32,327 nt of DNA, taken from NCBI RefSeq assembly GCF_000936425.1, contig NZ_AVFK01000055.1, positions 1 to 32,327 on the forward strand, read 5' to 3'. The translations under genes were made by a program, and so were the position numbers. Shown piece after piece: positions 31,879 to 32,327 of the stretch. The notes under the pieces were generated by a model. The model did no database searches, was not told the DNA's origin, and saw nothing but the letters and a program-made list of their open reading frames with translations. The number at the start of each line of letters is the position of its first letter. The stretch's first letter is position 1. The stretch comes from Skermanella aerolata KACC 11604 (GTDB lineage Bacteria; Pseudomonadota; Alphaproteobacteria; Azospirillales; Azospirillaceae).

Positions 31879-32327
31879 TGACCCTCGCCAACAAGCTTCC
31901 GCTTCGTGCGATGGTTCACTGGCTGCTGGCTTCCATCGCGGCCGTGCTCCTGCTGACCTCGTCGGCCCGAGCGGAGATGAACTGGCTGATGGGCGGCAAC
32001 TGGGTGCAACTGGAGAAGCCCTGTTCGGTGCGCCATGCCGATGGCCGGGAAGAGAATGTCGGCATGGAGTTCATGGAGGGCATGGCGATCCTGCATCTGC
32101 CCCCTGGCTTCGATCTGAATATTCCGGCGTCCAAGGTGCCGGCACGCTATCAGGAGCGCGGTGATACCATCTGGGTCAGGCTCCAGTTCGCCAACGGCGA
32201 GACCAGCAACCTGATCCTGCAGCGCGCTGACGGCGACCGGATGCGCGACAGCGTCGGTTATCTCTACCGGCGTTGCATCGTAAGCATCCGCCGAGCACCG
32301 CAGGAGGGAGCCGTTGAGAAGAGGGCA
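31878..32327 (+). CDS. Exported protein of unknown function, 3' partial
   Basis: 150 codons are visible and no stop before the window end. The N-terminus is a Sec signal peptide (basic NKLPLR, a hydrophobic stretch LLASIAAVLLLTSSA, ARA cleavage just before EMNW). The mature part has a small beta-type sequence with two cysteines (PCSVRHA and RRCIVSI) that could pair. I do not recognise the family. The start is fixed by the one-base overlap with the preceding stop. Confidence 0.7.
   Translation, partial: MTLANKLPLRAMVHWLLASIAAVLLLTSSARAEMNWLMGGNWVQLEKPCSVRHADGREENVGMEFMEGMAILHLPPGFDLNIPASKVPARYQERGDTIWVRLQFANGETSNLILQRADGDRMRDSVGYLYRRCIVSIRRAPQEGAVEKRA

Overview
The window is high-GC DNA with the codon usage and gene families of an alphaproteobacterium, most likely Rhodospirillales (Azospirillum/Skermanella-like; inferred from remembered families, not searched). 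It appears to come from a plasmid or chromid, because it carries a RepA-type initiator gene directly downstream of an iteron array. No rRNA, tRNA or CRISPR array was seen.

Layout. (1) 1-2423: 3' part of a secreted adhesin-like gene (cadherin-like end, two Ig-like repeats, Pro-rich linker, RTX repeats, DUF4214 repeats). (2) 2815-3906: an exported protein of unknown function. (3) 3960-6662: a transposon graveyard with two decayed TnpB genes, one split by an IS5-family element at 5035-6050. (4) 6782-8350: an uncharacterised 522-aa protein with a C-terminal winged-helix-like end. (5) 8738-17230: a 2830-aa animal-type haem peroxidase/RTX protein with an inserted Ala-rich coiled-coil repeat region, a Thr/Gly/Pro minisatellite linker and C-terminal DUF4214 repeats, followed by two strong hairpins. 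(6) 17806-18997: a frameshifted IS630-family transposase, then a Uma2-like gene. (7) 20208-21617: replication module with a DnaA-box-like site, seven direct iterons, one partial inverted iteron, and repA. (8) 21850-23320: an apparently intact IS200/IS605-type element coding only for TnpB plus a small ribbon-helix-helix-like ORF translationally coupled to it. (9) 23334-25977: two overlapping genes, a winged-helix plasmid protein and an unknown protein whose C-terminus runs into a third TnpB relic (to about 26230). (10) 26330-27107: AT-rich spacer ending in a densely structured leader. (11) 27108-32327: an S-layer-like RTX protein with a textbook terminator, then an XRE regulator, SapC, a DUF6356-like membrane protein and a partial exported protein.

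Functional reading. Three large proteins share RTX and DUF4214 modules and lack Sec signals where the N-terminus is visible. They are therefore probably type I secretion substrates displayed on the cell surface, although no type I secretion genes lie in the window. The peroxidase keeps the distal His, catalytic Arg, haem-ester Glu and proximal His of the animal peroxidase fold, and resembles the RTX peroxidases linked to Mn(II) oxidation (MopA type). The S-layer-like gene next to sapC, with its multi-hairpin leader containing two mutually exclusive stems, is the most interesting regulatory feature. The most interesting mobile feature is the RHH-like ORF overlapping tnpB by one base.
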